Part shown: positions 10,101 to 18,209 of the stretch, in pieces
How positions within the stretch are numbered: the stretch's first letter is position 1
Layout of the letters: each line of letters starts with the position of its first letter
NCBI RefSeq assembly: GCF_029581355.1
Contig: NZ_CP120849.1
Coordinates: forward strand, 1,272,501 to 1,336,500
Direction: 5' to 3'
Source of the DNA: Parabacteroides chongii
Lineage (GTDB): Bacteria > Bacteroidota > Bacteroidia > Bacteroidales > Tannerellaceae
DNA: 64,000 nt
Position numbers and translations under genes: made by a program
The notes under the pieces: model-generated
What the model was told of the DNA's origin: nothing
The model's database searches: none
What the model saw: only the letters and a program-made list of their open reading frames with translations

Positions 10101-10421
10101 CCGCTGTCGGCTTACAAGTATTACGACAATGTATATAGTTGGTCAAGCGGTATCCGTGAAGAAGGTATCCACAAATGCTCATGGATTGCTTTGCGTGAAG
10201 TTTCCGTACATTGGCAATTACCTAAAAAATGGGTAGAAAAAGCATATATGCAGAATGTAAGCGTCGGTTTGATGGCACGTAACTTAGGCTTCCTGTACAA
10301 CAGTCTGCCCGACAACATTCATCCGGAAGGTTTGAACACAACTTACAGTTCCGAATATATGGAAAGTGGTGGTGCGGTATTCTCTCGCAACATCGGTTTC
10401 AGTGTTAATGTTTCATTCTAA
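7131..10421 (+). CDS. SusC/RagA-family TonB-linked outer membrane protein
   Basis: Full-length TonB-dependent transporter of 1096 aa. Signal peptide about residues 1-25 (FPSLILLAGALASPVGAYA). A CarboxypepD_reg-like domain follows at about 43-120 (TGIVEDALGPVIGASVVIKG). The TonB-box region DEVVVTALGMSRDKKSLGYS is near 118-137, then the plug, ending in YGSRAANGVILITTKKGRKG (about 244-263). The barrel runs to a terminal phenylalanine (GFSVNVSF), as required for barrel assembly. It lacks an STN domain, so it is not expected to signal through a FecR pair. The SusD partner begins 16 bp downstream and the two should form one uptake complex. There is no glycoside hydrolase beside them, so the cargo is unknown. 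The leader contains two GTTCTAnTAGAAC dyads. Confidence 0.95.
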   Translation: MSKRLKFPSLILLAGALASPVGAYADLLPDKQSVNISQQSGKLTGIVEDALGPVIGASVVIKGTTNGIMTDLDGKFTLENVKKGQVLQISFVGYKTKEVAYNGQATLKIFLEEDSQALDEVVVTALGMSRDKKSLGYSMTELKGDEIAKVNSPNPINGLQGKVAGVQINMGNSGPQSSQRIIIRGNTSLGGNNQPIFVIDGIIIDNEVTKTGQGQDWGNDLKNLNSDDFESMSVLKGAAATALYGSRAANGVILITTKKGRKGEGIGISVSHTQQWEKIYATPDLQNEFGSGSSPVWALNEDGTENRYTSAGRSFGPRFDGKPFYVDGQEMNYSAKTNNLQNLYKTGRYMNTNVALQGGSEKSAFRFSYSNLNSDGLTFNNEFKRNSFSLNASHDISSRLKAEGGFSYIESTAQNPTRQGGSGSPIYDFMYSIAREYDTDYWLKDKRYISPAGDGYNSMDPYGYSKTIYDYLENIYTQDEMSVRGYLNLDLKLLDWLSVKVKGDIYKLYTTNESKVMATGASKYDGAAYKIHENKKDQYKITGMLTANHSFDDFNISGSVAVEQWDTKSGYHKTDSKNGLRVPGLFDMTNSVQRAETEVRYNTNRKRINSIYAFANMDYKGVYFLDITGRNDWSSALIYENGTGNTSYFYPSVGASWLFVEGLREHMPEFISFGKLRASYAIVGNDCSPYLTTGTGYYAFDNTFDNQLNSGTYPYYKFDKDELPNLNLKPEKQHSIEVGLDMRFLKNRLGFDFAWYKTNTKNQILGLPIASESGVGKRWINAGDIQNKGIELLITGTPIETKDWRWDLSFNLTRNTNKIVSLFEGVDKYQLLGGGTDTQGWATVGGSYGDIYTSYGYTRNEKDEKLLNADGSYPRSNKSVKIGSLQPKFLWGANTSVSWKGVTVNAVIDARFGGDIFSASYYYGMNSGNIKSSLAGRDTQYGGLPRTLADGRTVNDGVIPEGVFMPGTEIKGVDVSGMSYQAAYEKGLVEPLSAYKYYDNVYSWSSGIREEGIHKCSWIALREVSVHWQLPKKWVEKAYMQNVSVGLMARNLGFLYNSLPDNIHPEGLNTTYSSEYMESGGAVFSRNIGFSVNVSF

Positions 10422-10437
10422 TCAAACGTATAGTCAA

Positions 10438-12099
10438 ATGAAAAAGATTAAATATTATATTTTCGGTGCTTTAGCATCTATAACTGCATTGACCTCCTGC
10501 GATGCAGATTTTACCGAAATCAACAAGAATCCCGATACGGTGTATGAGGTCGATCCGGAAGTATACCTCTATCAGGTAGAAAACGCCATGCTCAATGCCG
10601 GAGAAACTTGGGCAGATTCTTATGCCTGCCGCTTACGCTGGATGCAGTATTGTACAGGTATCTGGGGCTATGGAACGGTAAACTTTACAGAGTGTGCCGG
10701 ATGGGGAGGTACAGTCTACAGTAACTACAATACTGCAGGAAAGTACGCAACACATATCCCTTATTACATCCAGGCAAATTTACCGGAACAGGAAGCAGCT
10801 TACAGCAACTTGATAGAAGTAGCCCGTGTCCTGCTGATCACCAAAGGTATCCAAACCTCCGACGTATACGGTTCATTGGCTTATACAGACGCCTGGGGAA
10901 CACGTAACGGACGTCCGGAAATCCTCGAACCGGCATTTCAAACACAAGAAGAGTTGTACACCATCTGGAATCAGGAGCTGAAAGAAGCGGCCAATAAACT
11001 AGCGACCGCTACAAGCCAGATTTCTTTCAAAAATTACGACTTGGCATATGGTGGCGACATGTCCAAATGGGTGAAAGCGACTAATGCTGTCCGCCTACGC
11101 CTGGCTTTGCGCCTGTTGAACCGGAAACCGGAAGAAGCTAAAGCCATTGCACGAGAAGTATTGTCATCCGGTAATATATTCGACAACATCGATGATAGCT
11201 TCGTCCTTTATTTCGATAATCACTGGACTACATTGGGTGACTGGCATTCGGTCATAGACATGGACCGTGCCTCTGTTTGCTTCATGAATTATCTGAAAAA
11301 GTACAACGACCCGCGTAAACGTCTGTTCTTCCAGATCAACAACTTGACTCCGGAAAATGTCGCTGCATTCAATGCACTGGAAACAACAACTCCTAAACAA
11401 ATCATTCCGACTGATTTGAGCCGTTGGGAAGGTGGTCATGTAAGTTATGATTTGCAGGCAGAAGACGTTTGCCGTACTTCGCGTTATCTGGATGATATCG
11501 ACATGCGTCCGATGAATCGTCCGCAGACCCGTCTGTGGAAGGGAGCACAAGACGAAGGTACAGCAGGCGGTTGGGTACCATTGGTAACATACGCAGACTT
11601 CTGTTTCATGGCTGCCGAATTTACATTGGAAGGTGTTGCCAGTGGCAAGACTGCCCAGGAATGGTATGAAGAAGGAGTAAAAGCTTCTTTGAAATTCTGG
11701 AGCAAGATAGCTGACTATTGCAAAATCAACAATTACGAAGCTATTACAGATGCTGAAATCGAGGAGTACATGGCACAAGAAGGTATCGCTTGGAACCCGT
11801 CTATGGCGAAAGAACAGATTTATTGCCAGACTTGGATAGAACACTTCAAAAACAACAATGAATCATGGGCGATGTACAAACGCGTAGGCTATCCGAGTAC
11901 AACCTCTACTCTAGTCACTTGGGAACCGATCCATGTATACGGCGAATTACAGCAAGTTCCACGCCGCAAAAAATTCACTATGCCGGCAGATGGTTCTCCT
12001 AACTATGCTAACCAGGTAAAACGCTTGGAAGATATGCAAAAGGAATCTAACTTCGGTCGTTTGGATAGCGAACATGGCCGTGTTTGGTGGGAAAACTAA
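10438..12099 (+). CDS. SusD/RagB-family nutrient-binding lipoprotein
   Basis: Surface lipoprotein partner of the SusC protein just upstream, 553 aa from the ATG at 10438. The frame is open further upstream, but only this start gives a lipoprotein signal (MKKIKYYIFGALASITALTSC, Cys21). The body has the alpha-helical TPR-like SusD fold. Its DFTEINKNPDTVYEVDPEVY opening and YTDAWGTRNGRPE block fit the SusD_2 / SusD-like subgroup rather than the classical starch-binding SusD. The C-terminus ends with the usual ESNFGRLDSEHGRVWWEN. It is co-transcribed with SusC and followed by a strong terminator at 12139-12169. The ligand is unknown. Confidence 0.94.
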   Translation: MKKIKYYIFGALASITALTSCDADFTEINKNPDTVYEVDPEVYLYQVENAMLNAGETWADSYACRLRWMQYCTGIWGYGTVNFTECAGWGGTVYSNYNTAGKYATHIPYYIQANLPEQEAAYSNLIEVARVLLITKGIQTSDVYGSLAYTDAWGTRNGRPEILEPAFQTQEELYTIWNQELKEAANKLATATSQISFKNYDLAYGGDMSKWVKATNAVRLRLALRLLNRKPEEAKAIAREVLSSGNIFDNIDDSFVLYFDNHWTTLGDWHSVIDMDRASVCFMNYLKKYNDPRKRLFFQINNLTPENVAAFNALETTTPKQIIPTDLSRWEGGHVSYDLQAEDVCRTSRYLDDIDMRPMNRPQTRLWKGAQDEGTAGGWVPLVTYADFCFMAAEFTLEGVASGKTAQEWYEEGVKASLKFWSKIADYCKINNYEAITDAEIEEYMAQEGIAWNPSMAKEQIYCQTWIEHFKNNNESWAMYKRVGYPSTTSTLVTWEPIHVYGELQQVPRRKKFTMPADGSPNYANQVKRLEDMQKESNFGRLDSEHGRVWWEN

Positions 12100-12138
12100 A
12101 GAAACCCAAAACTAAGTATTCAACATAATTGATGAAAG

Positions 12139-12169
12139 AAGAGAGGTGACCGCAATGGTCACCTCTCTT
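12139..12169 (+). terminator. Terminator of the SusC/SusD operon
   Basis: AAGAGAGGTGACC (12139-12151) pairs perfectly with GGTCACCTCTCTT (12157-12169) around a 5-nt loop, about 40 bp past the SusD stop. The T-run is weak. It separates the SusCD pair from the AT-rich cassette that follows. Confidence 0.75.
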
Positions 12170-12322
12170 AATAAATTACTTAAAATACATAAAAATCCAA
12201 CAAGACAAGATAAAACAAGAGACTGATCGATTTTATCATCGATCAAAAATTAAAAGAGATTAGAATTATTGTATTTCTCATCTTCAAATTTCTTTATTGC
12301 AAACAAATAAAATAAATATAAT

Positions 12323-12622
12323 ATGAATAAAAAAATCGCCTATTTAGTTATTACAATAGCTACATGTTCCTTTATCAAATGGAATTTTAATCAACAAGTA
12401 AATGCAACTCCCATATCTGACCTTACTAAAAGTAATATAGAAGCCTTATCATGGGATACAGAAAAAGAACCTGAAGGAAATTCTTGGTTATATCCTTGTT
12501 ATACATATATAGAGAAACATACAGAATTTGAAACCACAACAAACATTAGACAATGTGGTAGTTGTAGTTATATGCCAGCAACATTTTGGGCTTATGAAGG
12601 TGAATGTAAGGGTTCTTTATAA
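12323..12622 (+). CDS. NVEALA-family small exported Cys-rich peptide
   Basis: Peptide of 99 aa. The N-terminus is a hydrophobic export segment (KKIAYLVITIATCSFIKWNF) followed by NQQVNATPISDLTKSNIEAL. The W-N-F-N-Q segment, the SDL and the xNIEAL block match the Bacteroidales NVEALA family (here NIEALS). The remaining ~55 residues hold Cys in YPC, QCGSC and GEC, and should form two disulfides after export. The role of the family is unknown. The conserved block before a variable Cys-rich tail looks like a leader/core precursor; that is inference. It opens an AT-rich cassette: its 3' end overlaps the start of the propeller gene by 29 bp, suggesting coupled translation. Confidence 0.82.
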   Translation: MNKKIAYLVITIATCSFIKWNFNQQVNATPISDLTKSNIEALSWDTEKEPEGNSWLYPCYTYIEKHTEFETTTNIRQCGSCSYMPATFWAYEGECKGSL

Positions 12623-13595
12623 TCAAATATCATTTATTCTTTGTGCATCAATATTATATTCATGCACAGAGTTTAATGTACTAACATTATCAGACCACTT
12701 CGAGGAAGAAAGGAATCTTTTTGCACAAAAAGATTCCTTAAATAGTATTATTAGTCCTATCTTCTTAAAGATAAAAAAAAATTCATTATTTATATCATGC
12801 AATGATGTCAATTCTAATATGCTATATCAGTACAAAATTCCAGAACTAAAATGTATTGATAGCACAGGTACAAAAGGCTATGGACCTGATGAATTTCAAC
12901 TATACCCTGTATTTTGTAATACACAAACGGACAATTTGTATATTTGGGGATATACACCTTTTGAAATTAGAGAATTCGACATAAACAATTTCAAATTACA
13001 GCAAAAAAGAAGACTATTTTTAGAAGAATACGAATCTTTTAATCAAATGCATATCATAAAAGACTCTATTCTAATATATAGTGCTATACCCGATGAATTT
13101 GCAATTAAAAAATATGATTTAATAAATAAAAAACAATTAGGAAAAATAAAAATAAAAAGAGACCGTCATAAAGAAACTTATTTTTATAAAAACAGAGGAT
13201 GGGTTGCTGCTAATGATTCGTGTATCATATATGCATATGTATATAAAAAGCAAATAGATATATATTCTGTTAATAAGTTAAATTTAAAAAGTAAAATAGT
13301 AAGTAATATTCCCAAAAACGATATTGTTATTGGTGATATAGAAAACAATGTCAAACATTATATAAATATAGTGGCTGGGGGAAAATATTTTTACGCTTTA
13401 TACATGGGATTCTCACGAAGTAATCCCAAATCTTATTATACACTAGAAAAATATGACTACAATGGTAATCCCATAGCGAAATACAAGTTAGATATTGCTC
13501 CTATTTTGTTTGATATTGATGAAGAAAATAATTATATGTATGGTTACAATTTTCAACACGAGGACTTTATTATAAAATATAATTTATCTCTATAA
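12594..13595 (+). CDS. 6-bladed beta-propeller lipoprotein (BF2218-like)
   Basis: Predicted lipoprotein of 333 aa. The start at 12594 was chosen because it gives a type II signal (MKVNVRVLYNQISFILCASI, LYSC with Cys24); the open frame upstream only reads through the NVEALA gene. The body has repeated propeller blades with short aromatic and Asp-rich motifs, such as GTKGYGPDEFQLYPVF (the typical KGxGPGEF blade motif), NLYIWGYTPFEIREFDINN and YDYNGNPIAKYKLD. This fits the Bacteroidales six-bladed propeller family that is repeatedly found next to NVEALA genes. Base composition is extremely AT-rich (13 G/C in the 60 bases at 13081-13140) compared with the flanking glyS region. The role is unknown; a binding or processing partner for the small peptide is inferred. 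Confidence 0.8.
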   Translation: MKVNVRVLYNQISFILCASILYSCTEFNVLTLSDHFEEERNLFAQKDSLNSIISPIFLKIKKNSLFISCNDVNSNMLYQYKIPELKCIDSTGTKGYGPDEFQLYPVFCNTQTDNLYIWGYTPFEIREFDINNFKLQQKRRLFLEEYESFNQMHIIKDSILIYSAIPDEFAIKKYDLINKKQLGKIKIKRDRHKETYFYKNRGWVAANDSCIIYAYVYKKQIDIYSVNKLNLKSKIVSNIPKNDIVIGDIENNVKHYINIVAGGKYFYALYMGFSRSNPKSYYTLEKYDYNGNPIAKYKLDIAPILFDIDEENNYMYGYNFQHEDFIIKYNLSL

Positions 13596-13599
13596 AATT

Positions 13600-15015
13600 A
13601 TGAAATTCTATTTTTTCATACCAATATTTTTCTTATTCACATCCTGTTTTGATGTGAATAAGAAATCAATCGAATATTATTTCAAACAAAAAGGAGATTC
13701 TCTAAATATTAAATCTTATCAATTCATCAAGTCAAATTCTACACAATTTGAATTAGATAAATGTTACGCTTCAAAAAATATATTTATATCTGATATTGAA
13801 TTAGCTTGCAATACTTACAAAAAAGTTCTAAAAACAAATAAAATCCCTTTGAATATTTTTTTTGAATACCTATTACCACCAATCATTTATAATGAACCTA
13901 TAGAAGAGTGGAGAGAAGAAAGCTCAAATGAATTAGCTTATTTATCAGATAAATCCTTTCAAGAAATATGTGACACTCTAAATTATCAAATAAAAGACGA
14001 CTATAAGTTTGGAGAAGATAATTTTTCATATTTAACAATCGGATGGAACGCCTTAAAAAATTCAAAAATAGGTGATTGCTTTCACATTGCAAAATTACTC
14101 GTTTATCAATATAGATCACTAGGAATTCCTGCAAGTATTGATTTCATATATGGATGGGGAAACTCTACAGGAAGTCATTGTTGGGGAGTTGGCTATATAA
14201 ATGGAAAAATGAGACCATTGATGGAAACCCAAGACAATGTAACCATATACAGTCCTTTCATTCTTTTTGAAAATAGACAAGACATAAAAAAATCCATCTA
14301 TAGATATCCTGCAAAAGTTTTTCGAAAAACCTTCTCTTTCAATAATGAATTACTAAAATTGAAAGAAGGACTTAAAGTAGAAGACATTCCTCCTATTTTA
14401 GAAGACTGTAAAGTTACAGATGTAAGTACAGAGTATTTTTTAACAGTAACTATTGAAATACCAAATACAACGCCTAATAAATTAATTTATTTATCAACAT
14501 ATTCTAATAAATGGAAAACCTCCGTAGTTCCTTGTTACTTAAAAGAAGGATTTGTTACTTTTAGAAATATAAAAAGTGATATGCTATATATGCCAACATA
14601 TTACACTAAACATAAAAATATTCCCTGCGGGAATCCTTTTATTGTTAATTCCAATGGTTATTGCAAAGAACTTGTTCCAAATGAAAAAGTATTAGAAGAT
14701 ATTGTCATCCACTATTTATATTCTCTATCTATTGAATATACTTATGGTCTGCAACATAGAACTGAATTACCTGATAATTTCATATCAGATTTGTTTAATA
14801 ACAAATCAAGAAGAAGACCAATAAATGGGGATAAATATATTTTATGCAGTTGGATTCAAGGAAAATGGAGAGCTATATCTCAATGTATTGCTACGAATAA
14901 TACACTACATTTTCATCATATTCCAACTAATTCTTTACTTATTTTACAAGACAAATCAGGGACAACTATTGGTAGATGTTTTACGTATGAGAAAGGAGAA
15001 CTTTCCTGGTGGTAA
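13600..15015 (+). CDS. Lipoprotein with transglutaminase-like (Cys-His-Asp) domain
   Basis: 471 aa with a lipoprotein signal (MKFYFFIPIFFLFTSC, Cys16). The central region has the transglutaminase-core pattern: a catalytic-type Cys in KIGDCFHIAKLLVYQYRSLG (Cys160), an HCWG histidine (His193), and an acidic stretch (METQD, residues 208-212) as the third residue. Such folds act as proteases, acyl-transferases or inactive binding modules. The C-terminal 230 residues have beta-rich segments that I cannot assign. It starts 4 bp after the propeller gene and shares its AT-rich composition. The three genes look like one transferred unit. Substrate is unknown; action on the NVEALA peptide is a testable guess. 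Confidence 0.75.
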   Translation: MKFYFFIPIFFLFTSCFDVNKKSIEYYFKQKGDSLNIKSYQFIKSNSTQFELDKCYASKNIFISDIELACNTYKKVLKTNKIPLNIFFEYLLPPIIYNEPIEEWREESSNELAYLSDKSFQEICDTLNYQIKDDYKFGEDNFSYLTIGWNALKNSKIGDCFHIAKLLVYQYRSLGIPASIDFIYGWGNSTGSHCWGVGYINGKMRPLMETQDNVTIYSPFILFENRQDIKKSIYRYPAKVFRKTFSFNNELLKLKEGLKVEDIPPILEDCKVTDVSTEYFLTVTIEIPNTTPNKLIYLSTYSNKWKTSVVPCYLKEGFVTFRNIKSDMLYMPTYYTKHKNIPCGNPFIVNSNGYCKELVPNEKVLEDIVIHYLYSLSIEYTYGLQHRTELPDNFISDLFNNKSRRRPINGDKYILCSWIQGKWRAISQCIATNNTLHFHHIPTNSLLILQDKSGTTIGRCFTYEKGELSWW

Positions 15016-15056
15016 GTTTTCAAACAAATAATGTTTGTAACATCAATTTTATAATC

Positions 15057-16586
15057 ATGCATAGACATAGCCTCAAACAGTTACTTCATATAGCCTTCAT
15101 ACTTCTTACAATATCTCTGGCCCATTCTCAAACCATAAAAGAGGGAAACGCCTTGATGTTCTTCCCTGAAGGAGGTTTTTTACTTCCCGACGAACCTTGC
15201 AAGGTCGCTTGTAAAGTATTGACAGAAGACAGCGTTTCCGGATTTATTGTTGATGAAAACAAAGATTCTATTGCTCCGCTGTTATTTCATACAACGAAAT
15301 ATGCGTTGGCACAATTTACACCTCAAAAGGGAATGAGATATTATGCCTATTACCGGGGAAACGACCGGCAATGGATGTATACGGAACTACCGCCGGTAGA
15401 GGAGAATGCGTATGCCCTATCCGTCAACCAGACTCCTAGCAAACTGATTGTAGCCGTACACGGAAAATCAAATCATCCTCAAGCACCTTATCGGTTAACA
15501 CTTCGCTCTGGTGAACAGATTTATTATCAAGCAGCATGGAATCCGCAATCGCAAGACTTGATATTCGATAAATCCAAGTTCCTTTCTGGCATTCTACGCA
15601 TCGAACTAACCGATAAACAAGGGGAAAGAATCAGTGAACGTCCTGTATTCTTATTGAATAATAATCAAATAGCTATTTCCAATACGGTCAACAAACAGAA
15701 AGAACATTTGGAGCTGATATTAAAACTGACTTTTCAAGATCAACCTTTAACCGGTTCTTATAGCGTATATGTGACAGAAAGTACAGGAAACCATTCATCA
15801 AACCAATTGTTTGCCTTATACCCGACAGACGATATGCAACAAAATCTTGAATATATATCTTCTGCTTTTCAGGAAAAGATACAACAAAACATACGCTTAT
15901 ACGATCTTTATATGTTATGCAAAACTGTCCCTCAAGATATGCAAACCATCCAGTTGGAAGAAGTTTCCATCAAAGGGACTGCCTCCCAAAAGGAAGAACC
16001 GGCAAACGTGTACGAGCAGTTTGTCGATTATACTCTTTCACAAAAACAGATTGAAAGAACGATGCCAACTCACATTTTCGACCTGATACGTCGTCTGCCT
16101 GGCGTATATATCAGCAACAAGCGGGTACTTCTGCATCGGACGAACAAGCCGGTCGGATTGGTAATCGATGGCATCATCATTGAAACTGGCAACGAATACA
16201 ATGCCGAAAATTTTTTAAGCTACTACGACAATATTGAACCGGCAGAGGTAGAAGAGGTCAGCGTAATCAAAGGTGGCAGAAGGTCAGTCTTAGGTCCAAC
16301 AGCATTCAACGGCTTGATCTATATAAAGACTAAGAAAGGAAAACGTGTAAAGAAAACCATTGCCCGACAAACCGAAGAGATCATCCAACAAACTGAATAC
16401 GCAGACACTTCCAATGAAAAAATCCTATATACCCATCCACTACAGCCGCTTTCTCCCCAAGGAGAATTATCTATACGGATGCCCATCAAACAGCTACATA
16501 GCGAAACATTAACAGTCTCCATTCAGGGAAATACAGAAGAGGGAATCATGATACAAGGAGGCGTTCAAATCAAGATACCACGTTAA
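15057..16586 (+). CDS. Barrel-less TonB-plug protein with macroglobulin-like N-terminus
   Basis: Predicted exported protein of 509 aa. The start at 15057 gives a clean signal peptide (LLHIAFILLTISLAHSQ). The N-terminal half resembles the MG/MG2-type beta domains of large Bacteroidetes surface proteins (NALMFFPEGGFLLPDEPCKV). Residues about 300-440 are a TonB-receptor plug (LEEVSIKG, PTHIFDLIRRLPGVYISNKR, AEVEEVSVIKGGRRSVLGPT, GLIYIKTKKGKR). The protein stops about 70 residues after the plug, with no room for a 22-strand barrel. Composition returns to that of the host backbone, so it is probably not part of the AT-rich cassette although it starts only 41 bp after it. It may be a shortened relative of longer MG-plug proteins. 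Function is unknown. Confidence 0.7.
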   Translation: MHRHSLKQLLHIAFILLTISLAHSQTIKEGNALMFFPEGGFLLPDEPCKVACKVLTEDSVSGFIVDENKDSIAPLLFHTTKYALAQFTPQKGMRYYAYYRGNDRQWMYTELPPVEENAYALSVNQTPSKLIVAVHGKSNHPQAPYRLTLRSGEQIYYQAAWNPQSQDLIFDKSKFLSGILRIELTDKQGERISERPVFLLNNNQIAISNTVNKQKEHLELILKLTFQDQPLTGSYSVYVTESTGNHSSNQLFALYPTDDMQQNLEYISSAFQEKIQQNIRLYDLYMLCKTVPQDMQTIQLEEVSIKGTASQKEEPANVYEQFVDYTLSQKQIERTMPTHIFDLIRRLPGVYISNKRVLLHRTNKPVGLVIDGIIIETGNEYNAENFLSYYDNIEPAEVEEVSVIKGGRRSVLGPTAFNGLIYIKTKKGKRVKKTIARQTEEIIQQTEYADTSNEKILYTHPLQPLSPQGELSIRMPIKQLHSETLTVSIQGNTEEGIMIQGGVQIKIPR

Positions 16587-16659
16587 TAAACCATCAGACA
16601 TGCCGTAACTTACAGAAAAAATCATTTACTTTGCAGGTCGATAATAATTAATTATACTT

Positions 16660-18204
16660 ATGGCACAAGAAGATGTTTTCAAGAAATTAGTTTCACACTG
16701 CAAAGAATACGGATTTGTATTTCCTTCTTCGGAAATATATGACGGCTTAGGAGCAGTGTATGATTACGGACAGTATGGCGTAGAGCTGAAAAACAATATA
16801 AAGAAATACTGGTGGGACAGCATGACCCTGCTTCACGAAAATGTAGTAGGCATCGACTCCGCTATTTTTATGCACCCGACTATCTGGAAAGCATCCGGCC
16901 ATGTGGACGCATTCAACGACCCTTTGATCGACAATAAAGATTCAAAGAAACGGTATCGTGCCGACGTGCTGATCGAAGATTACCTGGCTAAGATCGACGA
17001 AAAAATACAGAAAGAGGTAGACAAGGCGGCTAAAAAGTTCGGTGAAGCATTCGATGAAGCTCAATTCCGCGCTACCAACGGCCGTGTACTGGAACATCAG
17101 GCTAAACGCGACGAGATACACACTCGCTTTGCAAAGGCGCTGAATGACTCTAACTTCGAAGACCTCCGTCAGATCATTATTGACTGCGAAATAGCCTGTC
17201 CTATCTCCGGAACACGCAACTGGACAGAAGTACGCCAGTTCAACCTGATGTTCTCTACAGAAATGGGGTCTACAGCCGACGGCGCATCTAAGATTTACCT
17301 GCGTCCGGAAACTGCACAGGGAATTTTCGTGAACTTCCTGAACGTACAGAAGACAGGCCGTATGAAGGTGCCTTTCGGTATCGCTCAGATCGGTAAAGCG
17401 TTCCGTAACGAAATCGTTGCCCGTCAGTTCATCTTCCGTATGCGTGAGTTTGAACAGATGGAAATGCAGTTCTTCGTTCGTCCGGGAGAAGAAATGGAAT
17501 GGTTCAAGATGTGGAAATCGACCCGTCTGAAATGGCATAAAGCCATGGGACTGGGCGATCAGAAATATCGTTACCACGATCATGAGAAGTTGGCTCACTA
17601 CGCGAATGCTGCTACCGATATCGAATATGAAATGCCGTTCGGTTTCAAGGAAGTGGAAGGTATCCACAGCCGTACAGACTTCGACCTGAGCCAGCATGAG
17701 AAATTCTCTGGCAAGAAGATCCAGTATTTTGATCCGGAATTAAATAAAAGCTATACCCCGTACGTTATTGAAACATCTATCGGTGTCGACCGTGTATTCC
17801 TGAGTGTTATGGCGGGATCCTACTGCGAAGAGACACTCGAAAACGGTGAAACACGCGTCGTATTGAAATTACCGGCAGCGCTGGCCCCTATCAAGCTGGC
17901 CGTATTGCCGTTGGTAAAGAAAGACGGGCTTCCTGAAAAAGCGGAAGAGATCATTAACATGCTGAAATTCGATTTCCGTTGCCAGTATGATGAAAAAGAT
18001 TCTATCGGTAAGCGTTACCGCCGTCAGGATGCCATTGGAACTCCGTACTGTATAACAGTTGACCACGATACTTTGAAAGATAATTGTGTAACGATCCGTT
18101 TCCGTGATACAATGGAACAGGAACGCGTAAGCATCGACAAGCTGCACGAGATTATCTCTGAAAAGGTAAGTATGAAGTCATTATTAAAAAAGATAACTGA
18201 ATAA
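16660..18204 (+). CDS. glyS: Glycyl-tRNA synthetase, single-chain (alpha2) type
   Basis: Class II aminoacyl-tRNA synthetase that charges tRNA-Gly in the cytoplasm, 514 aa. The N-terminus GFVFPSSEIYDGLGAVYDYG, the insertion after residue 100, the motif 2 region RPETAQGIFVNFLNVQKTGR...AFRNEI, and the C-terminal anticodon-binding domain (LAPIKLAVLPLVKK, KRYRRQDAIGTPYCITVD) identify the eukaryote-like homodimeric form. This is the form normally found in Bacteroidetes, rather than the alpha2beta2 enzyme. The gene is intact and complete. The FKBP lipoprotein follows 5 bp downstream in the same transcript. Confidence 0.97.
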   Translation: MAQEDVFKKLVSHCKEYGFVFPSSEIYDGLGAVYDYGQYGVELKNNIKKYWWDSMTLLHENVVGIDSAIFMHPTIWKASGHVDAFNDPLIDNKDSKKRYRADVLIEDYLAKIDEKIQKEVDKAAKKFGEAFDEAQFRATNGRVLEHQAKRDEIHTRFAKALNDSNFEDLRQIIIDCEIACPISGTRNWTEVRQFNLMFSTEMGSTADGASKIYLRPETAQGIFVNFLNVQKTGRMKVPFGIAQIGKAFRNEIVARQFIFRMREFEQMEMQFFVRPGEEMEWFKMWKSTRLKWHKAMGLGDQKYRYHDHEKLAHYANAATDIEYEMPFGFKEVEGIHSRTDFDLSQHEKFSGKKIQYFDPELNKSYTPYVIETSIGVDRVFLSVMAGSYCEETLENGETRVVLKLPAALAPIKLAVLPLVKKDGLPEKAEEIINMLKFDFRCQYDEKDSIGKRYRRQDAIGTPYCITVDHDTLKDNCVTIRFRDTMEQERVSIDKLHEIISEKVSMKSLLKKITE

Positions 18205-18209
18205 ATTAA

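Noticed and set aside
12528..12593. Longer start for the propeller gene, or a frameshifted fusion with the NVEALA gene
   Set aside because: The upstream codons read through the NVEALA gene in another frame; the ATG at 12594 gives a proper lipoprotein signal.
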